Part shown: positions 12,225-23,984 of the stretch, piece after piece
How positions within the stretch are numbered: the first letter of the stretch is position 1
How the letters are laid out: each line of letters begins with the position of its first letter
Translations under genes and position numbers: made by a program
NCBI GenBank assembly: GCA_002007465.1
Contig: LNAC01000679.1
Coordinates: 373,723 to 437,722 of the forward strand
Direction of reading: 5' to 3'
DNA length: 64,000 bases
From: Ailurus styani
Taxonomy: Eukaryota; Chordata; Mammalia; Carnivora; Ailuridae
The notes under the pieces: generated by a model
What the model was told of the DNA's origin: nothing
Seen by the model: the letters and a program-made list of their open reading frames with translations, nothing else
Database searches by the model: none

Positions 12225-12485
12225 AATGACAGTAGCTAACATCTCCATAGTGCTTATTATACAGTCAAACTTACTGGACTATAGTGCTGAGTACAATTTG
12301 AGTAAGTTCATACATTAATCCCCTTAACTCTCACAATAACTCTTTATAAAATAGGTACCATCATCCCTAATTTATGGCAAGAACACTGAGAAGTGAGGTG
12401 TGTGTGTTCACACACCTTCAAAATCATAGAGACAGGATTCAAACCTAAGTAACCTGACTTCATAGTCCTTTAACCTTATCCAATG
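12225..12485 (-). repeat. MIR SINE, antisense, nearly full length
   Basis: Antisense MIR landmarks occur in order: 'taacatctccatagtgcttattata', 'cccttaactctcacaataactctt', 'ggtaccatcatccctaatttatggc', and 'gacaggattcaaacctaagtaacctgac'. Confidence 0.75.
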
Positions 12486-14640
12486 TTGGTCCTCAAAACT
12501 GGCTTCAGCATTATGAAATTTACCATGAGGTCTTTTTAAATACTGTGAGGTCTCATACTTGGTGTTATTGACAATAAGTTCCAGGATGAGAAAAGTGGTA
12601 TCAGACTATTGTTTCTGCAGCTTATGAAGCCTGATTACATACTTATGAGGGATCATTTCTTTCTTCTAAAGGCTCCAACCATCATCATTCTAGAAAGTAG
12701 TAAATTCTCGGTCCATCGAAGTGTTAGATCTTAGACTGAAGGGTATAAAGATGCCCTCTCTTTGAGTCCAGTTGGGCCTGGGGTCTGGGGAATAAAGGTG
12801 GTAGACTTTTCATGGTAGTGACTTGATTTCTGTTATTTGAAGACATTTCAGAAGGTAGAAAAGCAGCCAGCCTGGTGTAGGACTGTGAAGTTAGGTTTGA
12901 GCTCATGGCCTCTAACTATAGTGACTTTGAGTAGTACTTATAAATAAGTCTTTTGTCTGTATTTCTATTATTTCTAAACCATAAGTAAGTCTCTTCACAA
13001 GGTAAAATGTGGTCTCATTAGTTCTATGGGAAAACATGGACATCACTGTTCCCCAGAGCAGAGTAAGGTAGGAGCCAAGGAGACCAGTGGAAGTCAGGGC
13101 TGTCCAAATGAAGACTAGTATCTAGAATCACGGTTATGGCAGAGATAGCCATGCAGGGGCAAGATGAGTTTCTGAGCAGAGGATGCTTTGGGATTTGATT
13201 AGAATTGCCGTTAGGCAATATCTGAAAAACTCAGAAATTTGCTTGGGAGATGTTGGGCAGGGTCAGCCTGTGACAATTTGAGTTACATAAGGATGAGTAA
13301 AGAAGTGAAATAGCCTTAGGAATAATTCTAGAGCCTTACAGACACTGGATTCTGTTTTTCCAAGACATTAGACTCTTGGAAAAAGAAAATGAATTTAGCT
13401 TTCACGATACAACCTGTGTGTGATAATGACCCCACTCTTCTGTGTATAGTTTATATCATAACCCCACCCCCACCCTTGACAAAGGGATCTGTTCAGGTAA
13501 GCATATCAATATCCATCATTATCGGTATCCACTCTGCCCCCTCTGCTGGTTTGGTCATATTTACTACCAGGTACAGTAACTGCTAAAGGAACATACATTT
13601 GAACAGTGTTTTTTCTTCCTTCCTAGTGTCTTCCATCTCACTCCACTGCCAAAACAAAGGGTTAGAAGATGTCATTCTTAACCATCCTCTTTTTTATCCT
13701 TTTACTATAAAAAAGGATAAGAGCACAGGGCTTGGTAAGCTTTGGAGATGGCCCAAGAATCTTCTCTTTGTTCCCTGTGAAGCTCCCTGACATTAAGTAT
13801 CGTATTCATTCTGTTGGCAGATACAACCCCAGTGCCAAAGACTAATCACTCCATAAATTCATTGAACAGGTAAATGAATGTATGACTTAATGCTAATGAC
13901 TTCTGCTGCTGCTTCTCTCCATGCAACTAGATACGCAGTCCAGCCCTGAGTACTTTCTCTGAGCAGGTCCATTCAGCCAGGTTTTTGTGTTGAATCTTCT
14001 TAATCTTTCATGCATATACTGGATTCCACTAGGTATTTGTGTCTTGGCAGCAAAAGGAGGCGAAGTAGGAAAACCACACTCCATAGTGCTCTGTAGACCT
14101 CTATGCTAAGCTATTTTGCAGTAAACATCAGTTGTTTGTGTGTGGTTAGTTTTCCACCCTCCTCCCCTTACTTCTGCATACCCAGTTTTTGATAAAGAGC
14201 TCTTTAGCAATTCCATGTGATTCTAATGCAATTGTTAAGCCCAGAGATGTGTCTTTCTGAACAAAGAGTTCACCAATCTGAGCCAATTAGATTTTTTTTC
14301 TGGAAAATTTAATTTTGAATATAGATATAAAGAGGCATAAAACAATTTAAACTCAGTTATTTGTTAGTAGCCTCTTAGAGAAGTAATTCAGAAGCTTCTA
14401 TTAATATGATCCTTGGAGTTGCTCTAATCTGTCAACCTTTCCCAAGGTGTGATGGTCCATCTCTTTCTTCATTTTTGTAAGCTATACAAATGATTCCCCT
14501 TCAGCTCCTCCTTAGGTTAATCAGAATAATGATCTATTTTGTGCAACCAAATAACCTTAGTTATCAAGTTTTTTTGTCAGACTATCAGAAATGGACGCAA
14601 GTGTGCCCAAGAATAGCAAGACACTTTTCTTACCATTTGT
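12486..14640. other. Unique sequence, no gene seen
   Basis: No convincing exon or repeat. Short open frames of 60-65 codons occur on both strands without family features. A perfect 10-bp inverted repeat with a 7-nt loop lies at 13694-13720. A weak MER5-like look at 12490-12560 could not be confirmed. Confidence 0.4.
13694..13720. repeat. Perfect 10-bp inverted repeat
   Basis: Arms 'ttatcctttt' (13694-13703) and 'aaaaggataa' (13711-13720) flank the loop 'actataa'. It could fold as a small AT-rich hairpin. No function is implied. Confidence 0.8.
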
Positions 14641-14649
14641 GATTAGCTG

Positions 14650-14735
14650 AATCATTCAGCTCTCTATCCCCAGTGTCTAGGATAGTGCCTGGTATATGGT
14701 GAAAATGCAATAAATATTTTGTATCAGAATGAAAG
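14650..14735 (+). repeat. L2-type LINE 3' end, sense
   Basis: The run 'ccccagtgtctaggatagtgcctggtatatggtgaaaatgcaataaatattt' is a close match to the common L2 3' terminus. Confidence 0.7.
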
Positions 14736-16174
14736 CATGCATTGTTTACTTATATTTCTCTGAGAAATCTTTTGGGGAAGTCACCATTGCTTGAAAGAAT
14801 TTTAGGCATTCCTGAGCCTTCCAGCCAAGAACCATCTTAAATAGTGCCTTCAGATTACTTCTAAAAATGTCATCTTTCTATTGGGAAGGATGCCAGATCA
14901 TTTAGATAGTTGGTCTCTCTCTTGTCCCTTAGGGTGCCTGTTAGCACTGATCACAGTACTAGTCCTTCACACCACAATGGCATAAGATACACCAAACTCA
15001 TGAAGGAAGAACCCCTCAGGATGCTTTTATCAGAAGGAGTGAACAGGTATAGTTGGCACTTAGATTTCTATGAAGATTTCTATAGAAGATTTCTAATTTC
15101 TAATAATATAGAAGATTTCTATATTATTGCTTTTTATCTCATTGGGTAATTTTGTTAATTATGTTAGGTCCATGTGAACGTGTTCTATGCACATGTTCTC
15201 TTGCCAATCTGTTAGTCTATAACATTCCCCATCTCCAACCACAATCCTTATCCTTGGCTAACTCCTTAGATTGCTCCATTTCTGAGAGTGAAAGATTTGA
15301 TTTCCTCATGTAGACTCGCTTACCACTCTCTGTATTAACTAGGTGGCTCCATCAGATACTCTTTTCAAATGTTATCCTTTATCTTTCATGAGATTAAATT
15401 ACTTCTGTAAATTATTATTCAATACCATGTTTTCAGTAGACTGTACACTTTAGGTAGTCAGAACCTTAAATCTTTGTTCCTTGCTGTGCATAGCTCAACT
15501 CCATTGTCTTCTATCTACTTTGGTATTTTAAATGACCAACAAAATTGACCAGGAGAACTTTTGCTGACTATGAAGTACTCAGTAACTATTTATTAATTTA
15601 GTAGCATATGGAAAAGGACTCTATCCAATATTTCTAAAAGTGTATGTATACAAGCTCATTGGTATAATTATCCTCTGTTGACTATTATCATTGAAAATTC
15701 TAAAATACCCCCAAATGTTAAAATAATTTTAAGAGATAATGTGGGTACATTGATAACTTAAGCCTCTAATGCACAAAAGGTAAAATGCTATTTAAATGCT
15801 CTTTTGAGAATTGGTAGTCAGGAAATAACTCACAGAGCACTAAAATCTGTTTTTAAATGCACACTGATAAAATGAATTTCAACATGGCTTCATGCACTGT
15901 ACCTCCCATGTCCTCTTTCTAAGTAGTATAACTTAGTTGCTTTTTATGTATCAAATAGTAGAGAGAATTGACAAGATAGAAGTTACAGAAAGACGTAAAA
16001 GGACCACATCCACCTGGAGCAGGGCTCTTGAGAAAAGCTGGCAAGATTCCCTAACAGTAACTACAGAGCTCCTTCCCTTCCCTTAACCACACAAGTACAT
16101 AGACACACACACACGGACACAACCCCGAAGGGGGGCCAGAATCCTAACTATGGACCAGTCCTTTGTTGTTGTTT
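14736..16174. other. Unique AT-rich sequence, no gene seen
   Basis: No repeat or gene is recognised apart from a small local tandem repeat at 15060-15127. A 79-codon plus-strand open frame at 14910-15149 runs through that repeat and looks like chance. Confidence 0.4.
15060..15127 (+). repeat. Small imperfect tandem repeat, gaagatttcta
   Basis: The unit 'gaagatttct' recurs at about 15072, 15086 and 15110, with partial copies between ('aatttctaataatatag'). It looks like local slippage duplication in AT-rich DNA. Confidence 0.7.
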
Positions 16175-16187
16175 AAAATCCTCTATT

Positions 16188-16410
16188 GGGCGCCTGGGTG
16201 GCTCAGTGGGTTAAAGCCTCTGCTTTTGGCTCAGGTCATGATCTCAGCGTCCTGGGATTGAGGCCCGCATCGGGCTCTCTGCTCAACAGGGAGCCTGCTT
16301 CCTCCTCTCCCTGTCTCTCTGCCTGCCTCTCTGCCTACTTGTAATCTCTCTCTCTCTGTCAAATAAATAAATAAAACATCTTTAAAAAAATAAAAATAAA
16401 TAAAATAAAT
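16188..16410 (+). mobile_element. CAN-SINE, sense, mustelid-like subfamily, perfect TSD
   Basis: The head 'gggcgcctgggtggctcagt' plus 'gggttaaagcctctgc' defines the subfamily I associate with mustelids. Core, CT-rich region with 'tgcctgcctctctgcctacttg', and a long A-rich tail follow. Perfect 13-bp TSDs 'aaaatcctctatt' at 16175-16187 and 16411-16423 indicate a young insertion. Confidence 0.97.
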
Positions 16411-16423
16411 AAAATCCTCTATT

Positions 16424-17035
16424 ATATTCTGCATACTGCTTACACTTTGTGGAGTAATAACAATTTGAAGCACAGTCCTTTGCCAGGGAAAAAGACTCGG
16501 ATGGTCATTGGGAGGGGAAAGACTGCCAGAATAGGTAAGTGTGCTAAAATAGAGATACTTTAGCTTTTTCTCAGGGACACCTAATTGGTCAGGCAATAAC
16601 AGACATTGATCTCTTAAAAGCAAAACAAGGTAGTTCTTTCTGAATGAAGAGGTCAACAGATCTCAAATGCCCTGAATAGACCGAGTTTTAAGCAATCCCG
16701 CGCACTACCCAGCCAGCTTTAGTCGGAAGCAGATTAGGGAGCGTATCTCACTTCATGGCGCCCCTCCACCCATGACTTCACATAATTACAGAGAAAAGTC
16801 TGGTTATAATCAAAACATCAGAGGAAGTCGTGGTCAGAGTATAAACTTTATGGACAGCGTTGGTAGGCAAAGGAGTCAAAGGGAAGAGAGTGATAGTTGG
16901 CCATGTAGTCACCAGGGAGGGTCAGAGGCTGCCGTGTTGAAACTAATGTTTCTATACTAACTTCTCTTCACATAATTTCTGTTTTTCTCTTTCCTTTTTT
17001 ATTTTTGATCTGGCTTTTAGCACTTATAGCCAAGT
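16424..17035. other. Unique sequence, no gene seen
   Basis: Somewhat more GC-rich at 16680-16790 ('caatcccgcgcactacccagcc'), but no promoter elements or exon can be supported. Confidence 0.4.
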
Positions 17036-17229
17036 TTTTTTTTAATTTTTAATTAGGTATCATTACATTTTATCTATCATACAAGCATACACTCCTATAT
17101 GACAGAGGTCTTTTCTTCAATAAATAAGATCACAGCATGTTGTATTATAATTTAAAATATTAAACTATATATTATAAATCCTCATGTCTATAAACTTAGA
17201 TCTACCTAATGTTCGCTTGATTGGTTTTT

Positions 17230-17720
17230 TTTTTTTTTAATGTTGGTATTATTTTCTTTTTTCATACTGTCGTAAAATATATATAACTTAAAATTTACTG
17301 TTTTTAAGTGTAGAATTCTATAGCATCAAGAACATTCACATTGTTGTATAACCATCACCATCATCCATCTCTAGAACTTTCTCCTCTTCTCAAACTGAAA
17401 CTGTATCCATCAAACAAACTCCATTTCTCCTTTCCCCCAGCCCCTGGCAACCACCATTGTATTCTATGTTTCTCTGAATTTGACTGTTCTAGGTATAGTA
17501 TTTGTCCTTTTGTGACTGACTGTACAAATATCATTTTGATCCCTGCTTTTCATTTCTTTTGGATGCATTATACCTGAAAGTGGAATTGCTGCATTCTATG
17601 GTAATTCTATTTATAATTTTTTGAGGAATCATCAGACCATTTTTTATAGCAATGGCTCCATTTCACATTCCCATCAGTAATGCATAAAGGTTCAAATTTC
17701 CCCCTTTTTAGCCAACATTT
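17230..17720 (-). mobile_element. Old L1 3' UTR, antisense
   Basis: The block holds typical antisense L1M 3' UTR text: 'cacattgttgtataaccatcacc', 'ccccagcccctggcaaccacc', 'ggatgcattatacctgaaagtggaattgctgc', 'ttgaggaatcatcagacc'. Upstream 17040-17230 may be part of the same relic. Confidence 0.8.
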
Positions 17721-18506
17721 ATTTTCTTTAAAAATCTTAAAAAAAAAAAAAAGAACACCTGTCCTTTGTTTTTGCCCCAATTTTGCATAGTTTTCCTCTA
17801 CCTATCCAGTTTCTTGACTCTGTGACTTTCACATCCCATCTAACTTCTCCAGATATAGATTGTATTCAATTTCAGTTTTTCAATGTTAGAACCTAGCCTT
17901 AGCATTTTCTCCTGTATTCTGACTTTGCCTGTCTCTCTGAGCAATTTTTGTAGCTTGCCTGTGAATTCACTCCTCCTGTGTAGCTCAGTAACCCTACCTA
18001 TAAAAGAAAGACAGAGCCAATAATGACAACCTGTGGGATGTCACCAAACCTGAGATTTTTGCCCAGCACCCTAGCTTTCTGACTCCTAGGATAATTGTGA
18101 GTCTAAAAACAAATACGGATTTTGTATATGCAACATAGAACACCTCCAGTTAGAAGTAAATCTCACCAGAGCAATTTCCTATGTAGGAGATTGCCTCTGG
18201 TTTTGCCCACTTTTGGTACCACAGTCTATATATGCCGAGAGACATACTCCATCCATCTTGTACAGAAACCTGACTATAACAGTATCTCAGAAATACTTGG
18301 ACTTAAGGACTAATTGAGAATGTCTGATCTCCAGGAATTGATAATTATATCTAGTTTTCTATATAATTATACAAAATTATACAAAGCAATAATACAGTAT
18401 ATAAAAGGACTTTCTATTCTTCCTCCAAGGGATCTATGAAACTGTTAGAATAAAAGAATTTTTGTATTTTATTAGGTCCAGTTTTAACTTCTCTTTATAT
18501 TACCCG
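17721..18506. other. Unique sequence, no gene seen
   Basis: No gene or repeat is recognised. A polyA-like run sits at 17739-17753 and AT-rich text at 18340-18410. Confidence 0.4.
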
Positions 18507-18800
18507 TGTAAGGTTTCTCTGGTCACGCACAGGAATAAAGACCGCTAAAGCAAATTGTAGTCCAAAGACAGAGCTTTATTGCAAGCACCCTCGGGCGAGG
18601 TTCCGCGACTCTGAGAGAAGGGAGTCGGGGAAGTCGCGCGCAAGGCAGAGTGACGGGGGTTTTTATTGGGTAAAGCAGGGGAGGGGCTAGGCATCAGCCA
18701 TCTTGGACGAGTTTTGGCGGGAAGGTCCGCCATCTTGGACGGACTTTCATTTTGTGTAGCTTCCATTTCCCGCCAGCCCAACAACCCACATTTGTTGACA
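18507..18800 (-). mobile_element. Endogenous retrovirus LTR (ERV1-like), antisense
   Basis: On the minus strand the layout is that of a gammaretrovirus-type LTR: a TATA-like 'ccaataaaaacccc' (18655-18669), then about 85 nt downstream a poly(A) signal AATAAA (18575-18580), then a U5-like end closing in ...ACA at 18507. The block is GC- and CpG-rich against AT-rich surroundings. Two copies of 'gccatcttggacg' (18697-18709, 18729-18741) resemble YY1 sites. No matching TSD or internal viral genes are seen, so this is a solo or truncated LTR. The upstream edge may extend to about 18880. Confidence 0.72.
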
Positions 18801-18879
18801 TATTCTTTGTGTTTCACGTGCTTTAGGTGTGCTTGTTCTACACAGTTCTGCGTTAGATATGCCTCTCATAAAGGCTCCA

Positions 18880-19808
18880 GGTGCTATTTTTTTTAATTCA
18901 CTACTTGTCATTGCTGAATTTTTAATTTAGCGCTTTTAGCAGATATATTTGATCCTTCCAATATACTCCACGAAATGCTATCACTAGTTACTTCTTATGT
19001 GTTCCTAGAAATGATCTTTCTGCCCACTGAATGTTGGTCTACCTGTCTTCACGTTGAGTACTCTGGCCCGCTGGTCTCTCTTCTCTATCTCTGCTTTAAA
19101 TGTTCAGAGAAGGAAGCAAACAGATTACCAGAAGAATATCAAATTTAATTTCACATATAAGGAGAATCCACACAGACATAATATTCCAAAGACAGGCAAA
19201 ATGACAGGTATATATGGTCATCCTGAACTAAGAAGAAGAGGGTATTATAACCCAACTAACATGAATTTGCTCCTTGGTGAGTTACAGGTAAAGAATGACT
19301 ACCAGATGGTAGAAACTTTATTTAGAGCAAGTAAGGAGATCACAGGAAATAAATGCCAAAGGTGTGACTCCTGACAGGGGTGAGTTTCTTTTATTTAGGA
19401 TTAGGAGAAATATTCAGAAAGGAGAGTTTTGTCACTACATGTAAAGGCAGGCATAAGGTTGTGCAGGCATACTTAAAAAAACATGCCTACCCCAACATCC
19501 TAAAATGTTATGTTAATGAAGTTTGTATCCTCCCAGCAGAGAGACTTTAACATTATAATGAAGCAGAGGTAACTGTCTACCAGGGGAAGAGGCAATGGGC
19601 AAGAGGCTGTGTGCTGCTGTAAGTATAACCAGTAAGGCATACTGCATGGAAAATAACTGGGAGCTAAAATGACTCCCCCCTAACTCAACTCTATGCTTAC
19701 AATAGGGGTCTGGGACTTCTAAGGGAAGAAATGCGATTCATAGGAAGATGAAAAAGAGTCCATATTTGGTAAGCAAGTGTTTGCTGGGCGGTACAGAAAC
19801 AATGATGT
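18880..19808. repeat. Possible old LTR-type sequence, left part
   Basis: Text such as 'gaaactttatttagagcaag' (a complementary poly(A) signal setting) and 'aacatgcctaccccaacatcc' recalls an old LTR in antisense. The family cannot be named. It appears to continue at 20502-20760 beyond a younger L1. A 106-codon open frame at 19054-19374 has no recognisable domain and is not called as a gene. Confidence 0.35.
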
Positions 19809-19824
19809 AGGGAGAGGAATTTTA

Positions 19825-20485
19825 TTTTATTTTATTTTATTTTATTTTATTTTATTTTTAAAATTTGTTTTATTTTTTAATTTTTTTCAGTGATCCAAGA
19901 TTCATTGTTTATGCACCACCCCCAGTGCTCCATGCAATACATGCCCTTCTTAATACCCACCACCAGGCTCACCCATCCCCCCAACCCCTCCCCTCCATAA
20001 CCCTCAGTCTGTTTCTCGAGTCCACAGTCTCTCATGGTTCGTCTTCCCTTCCAATTTACCCCAATTCACTTTTTCTTTCCTTCTCCTGAAGTCATCCATT
20101 TTATTCCTTATGTTCCACAAGTAAGTGAAACCATCGGATAATTGACTTTCTCTGCTTGACTTATTTCACTCAGCATAATCTCCTCCAGTCCTGTCCATGT
20201 CGATACAAAAGTGGGTATTCATCCTTTCTGATGGCTGCATGATATTCCATTGTATATATGGAGCACATCATCTTTATCCATTCATCTGTTGAAGGGCATC
20301 TCGGCTCTTTCCACAATTTTGCAGTTGTGGACATTGCTGCTATGAACATTGGGGTACATATGGCCCATCTTTTCACTACATCTGTATCTTTGGAGTAAAT
20401 ACCCAGTAGTGCAATTGCAGCATCATAGGATAGCTCTATTTTTAATTTTTTGAGGAATCTCCACACTGTTTTCCAAAGTGGCTGC
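19825..20485 (-). mobile_element. Young L1, antisense, 5'-truncated, perfect TSD
   Basis: The minus strand reads as the last 0.6 kb of a carnivore L1: a 3' UTR with C/T-rich complement at 19915-20000, then the end of ORF2 territory ('gatattccattgtatatatgg' at 20230-20250, 'tttccaaagtggctgca' at the 5' edge). The tail is a (TTTTA)n run at 19825-19860. Direct repeats 'agggagaggaatttta' at 19809-19824 and 20486-20501 match exactly, as expected for target-primed reverse transcription. A 111-codon minus-strand frame (20170-20505) runs through the element and into the TSD. It is not a gene. Confidence 0.93.
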
Positions 20486-20501
20486 AGGGAGAGGAATTTT
20501 A

Positions 20502-20760
20502 ACAAAACGACTTTGCTAAATTCCTCCCTGTCTCCTACCCCTAGTTCATATTAAACGTAGTTACCTATGGAAGGAGCAGGTCTTTTAAATTATTTTAGGC
20601 TGGTGTGGGAGGGGGAGGAGTGGTCAGAGTTTCTTCCAGAGTCTTTCAGGCCTTGATTGTTTTCTACTCAAGCATAATCTGCATGCCCAAGTGCCCCATC
20701 TTGGGGCAACCTGCCCTGGGCCCCTACGTCTCTTTTTCAATGGTCTGAGCTGAGAATTCT
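20502..20760. repeat. Possible old LTR-type sequence, right part
   Basis: Continues the 18880-19808 sequence after removal of the L1. 'cctgccctgggcccctacgtctc' recalls a common old LTR. Family and edges are uncertain. Confidence 0.33.
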
Positions 20761-21229
20761 AAAAAAATACAATTACGTGGATGTTATAACACTTCCATAT
20801 AACACCAATGAGTATTGTGTGAGACAGCATCAACTTATGGATTTTTATTAGCTTTTTAATTTCTAAATAGCACACAGCTTTGCATGCAGTTGTGAAAAGG
20901 GCTGGTGATTACATATCCATCTATTTCAGACAATGTCACATATCACAAACTGCCTTTGATCAGCAAATCAATTAATTGTATTTATAAATAAAATGGAAGG
21001 ACATTTGAAATGCATTGAAATTATAGTAGTTATCAATAGCCTACTTGCTGTCAAGTTGCAGCCACCCCTCCCTCCAGAACTTCCTGAAGACTTGGAACTG
21101 GTGCCCTCTTATTTCTTTTTAGACTATTGAGCTCCTATTTACTCGCACTTATCTTTTGTAATGGGGTTCCAAGGAAATAAGAGCATCAGACCAGGTTTGG
21201 CCACTCTGCTGATAAAATCCAAAGATAAA
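20761..21229. other. Unique sequence, no gene seen
   Basis: Nothing recognised; AT-rich. Confidence 0.4.
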
Positions 21230-22330
21230 GGATTGGTGGTGAAACCAGAAAGGAATTTATTGCAGGGAGCTTGATACTGGGAAGACAGTGGACTAATGCC
21301 TCAAAGACTGTTTCCAAAGTGATGAGGTTTGGGAATATAGGTGAGGTTCAGTGGGGTGGAGTCTGGAGCCGATGACCAAGAAAGAATTTTCCATACGTCT
21401 TTGGTGCAAACTGGTGGTTTATTAAAGCATGGGGACAGGCCCCGTGGGCAGAAAGAGCTGCTGCCCTGGGGTTGTGAGGTGTGGCTGATTATACACTATG
21501 GGGTCCGGGGAGGTAAGGAAAAAGAGAGGTTTCACAAGGATTTTCATATGTAAAAGGAGACTCACAGGATACCAGAGGCCTTGCCATTATCAAGTTAAGG
21601 TTGTTTTTCCCTTTAGCAAGGCATTAACATGAAGATAGTTGGGAACTTCCTGGAGGAATATTACACTCTGCCCACTTGAGGTATCTTGTCAATGGGCTGC
21701 AGATTATAAGGACATTTAATTGTATCTCTACTTCCTTCTGGAAGCTAGGTGATTGATAGAAATGCTTTGTTCTTGTAGATCACTAAGACATTTGTAAACT
21801 GAGGGAGACTCAGATTTTGCAGGATTGTGATTTCTATAAATTTAACTATTGTTTTTCCTTTCCTTAGCTTTAGGGCAGCCAGGAGTGCCTGAGGAATGAT
21901 GCGTATATCCCATGGGGGGCTGGGGAATGTGGGGTGTCAGCTTCTGCTTTGTGTTCAGCCAGCCTTCTTTCTGATCCTTCATCCAAAATGCTGAAAATAC
22001 TTCTGGGTTTGTATAAGGAAAACATGGGGAAAAGATAGGTGGGGGCATGCAGGTGAGCAGGGAAGGTCTGATCAACCATTGTCTTGAGGTCAATCACTGG
22101 GGATCTTGCTGGTGTCAGTGCCTTTGCTGTTGCTTGAGTGGTTAGTTTTGCTTCCCTGATGGGATGCTTTACCCACCAGGTCTTTTGCCTGCTGGAAAGA
22201 ATTTAATCACTTAGAAAATACAGACCGAGGTCAAATGGAGATGGTTAAGGTGGTCCACCACTTTCCCATGTAGCAACTCAGTTTTATCCTCCTTTCAAGC
22301 CTTATCTTTTATATCCATCTCTTTGCCAAA
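21230..22330 (-). mobile_element. Old LTR retroelement relic, antisense (probable)
   Basis: The stretch 'ggtggtttattaaagcatgggg', followed by text at 21434-21460 and 21550-21680, resembles a widespread mammalian ERV LTR read in antisense, with TTTATT (complement of AATAAA) at 21254-21259 and 21417-21422. Small open frames on both strands have no domains. I recall the pattern but cannot name the family. Confidence 0.45.
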
Positions 22331-23984
22331 TAGGAAAAAAAAAAGTTTTAGCTTGTTATTCACCATTTGCTGTAGACAAATCACTCCAGCTAATGACACT
22401 GATATTTTTGTTCAATGTTGAACACTAGCAAACTCCATTTTTGAGTGATACTTCATAATTCAAAATCATCTTACATACAAAATTTCAACTCTCTTCAAAA
22501 TAACAGTATAGGAACTTTTAGTTCAATTGTGCATATAACAAACAGAATGTGCTTCTGTTCATGTAGCTGGTAATTGCCTAATTACTTTTAATCATAGGTA
22601 TTTCTTTATAAAAATAGCATGGTAGGTCACTCTTTCCAGATTCTTCTGTTAAGGGTAATTGCTTTTAACATAAAGTACTAATAGTGTAATAATGAGTACA
22701 GATAAAAATGGATTTGGGACACTTTTTAGGTTGGCTTTAGAGATAATGTGTAGTTCTGTGTCCTTGGATTCAATAACATTGACTGCTATTTTTCATGCAT
22801 CAAAACCTATCAGAATAATTTATCCATTTGTTCTTAGATATGGTATTTTACTCATTAAGAGAATAGTGATAGAGGATGAAACAAAACACATGTTCAGGAA
22901 GTTTTTCTGAACATGGCAAAGTGCTTGCCACAGTGTGCTTATCTTTTTGAAATCTGTTGAAATCACAGGAGGGAATAAAGAAATTGTTAACTTACAATAA
23001 TAAAGAGAATGGAAAGATGATGCTAGGGGATGAAAGAGAAAGACCTGGAATCATGATATGGGCAAGCCAGCAAAGGAGACAACAACTTTCTGGGGTAGCA
23101 AGTGTCCCCTGGACATTTAGAGCAATCTTTCCAAACTTGCTACTGAAAGACAGCTAGAGGAAGGCGAAGTGGCGAAAACTGGTTGGAGAATAGAATTTTA
23201 AAAACTGATCTCTGTGTTTGGACATTGAAAAGAAAACATTGCTAGCTGTTGAAAAAATATTTTGAAATATATTGGAGGGATTATTAACTGGTATGTAAAA
23301 AACTAAACAAACAAAAATAAATATCTGTAGAATAAACTAATTCAAGGAAGAAACTATTTAGTAGTTATAAATAGATGTATAATTGTAATACCCTAAGTCC
23401 TAACTATCACTTTATTAAATAAAACTTCGTAAAGAATAGTGGGAAAGTGAGAATAGCAAAAGTGCAGATGGCTTATGTAAGCAAGAAAGAGAGCCTCTCA
23501 GCTAGCATTTTAAAAAGACAATAGACAATAGAATCTATCTACAGTAGGTAATTCAAGAAGTAGCAATACACATATATTTTGGGAGACAGAGTGGGCAAGA
23601 GACCAGTTTTATCTTGAAGGCTTTTAGTATTTGAATTCTTGAAATATGTGTATGTATTATTTAATAAAAAGTAAAAGCAATGAAGGAAATATTAAAGAAT
23701 TTTGGTCAATTACATTTCAAATCAATTTAAAGAAAAAGATCTTTCCTGTTGTGACACATACCAGCATTACAGAATTTTAAATCAATATTCTAATGATTTT
23801 TTTTATACTTCCAATTACTTGTACTCTCTAATTAGGAAGCACAAAGTTATGTGATAAGACTTATTGATGTATACAGATTGAAGGTAGGGAGTAAGCATCT
23901 GATATGTGAATTCCTTATTTATGATTAAAATCCATTTAAAATTTTTAGAATTTTTCTTTTATATTTGAAAACTCCCTGTTTTCC
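22331..23984. other. Unique AT-rich sequence, no gene seen
   Basis: Open frames of 66-72 codons at 22692-22910 and 22957-23157 lack features. No repeat is recognised. Confidence 0.4.

Noticed and set aside
13694..13720. Hairpin as a microRNA or terminator
   Set aside because: The 10-bp AT-rich stem is too short for a pre-miRNA, and terminators of that type do not apply in this genome.
16231..16656. 141-codon minus-strand open frame
   Set aside because: It largely translates the antisense CAN-SINE and its tail, and contains the usual SINE-derived peptide text.
18545..18817. 90-codon minus-strand open frame in the LTR
   Set aside because: It covers LTR U3/R/U5 signals, which are noncoding; CpG-rich DNA gives long frames by chance.
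19054..19374. 106-codon plus-strand open frame as a small gene
   Set aside because: No domain, signal or conservation evidence; located in probable old LTR sequence.
20170..20505. 111-codon minus-strand open frame as a gene
   Set aside because: It runs through the truncated L1 and its TSD.
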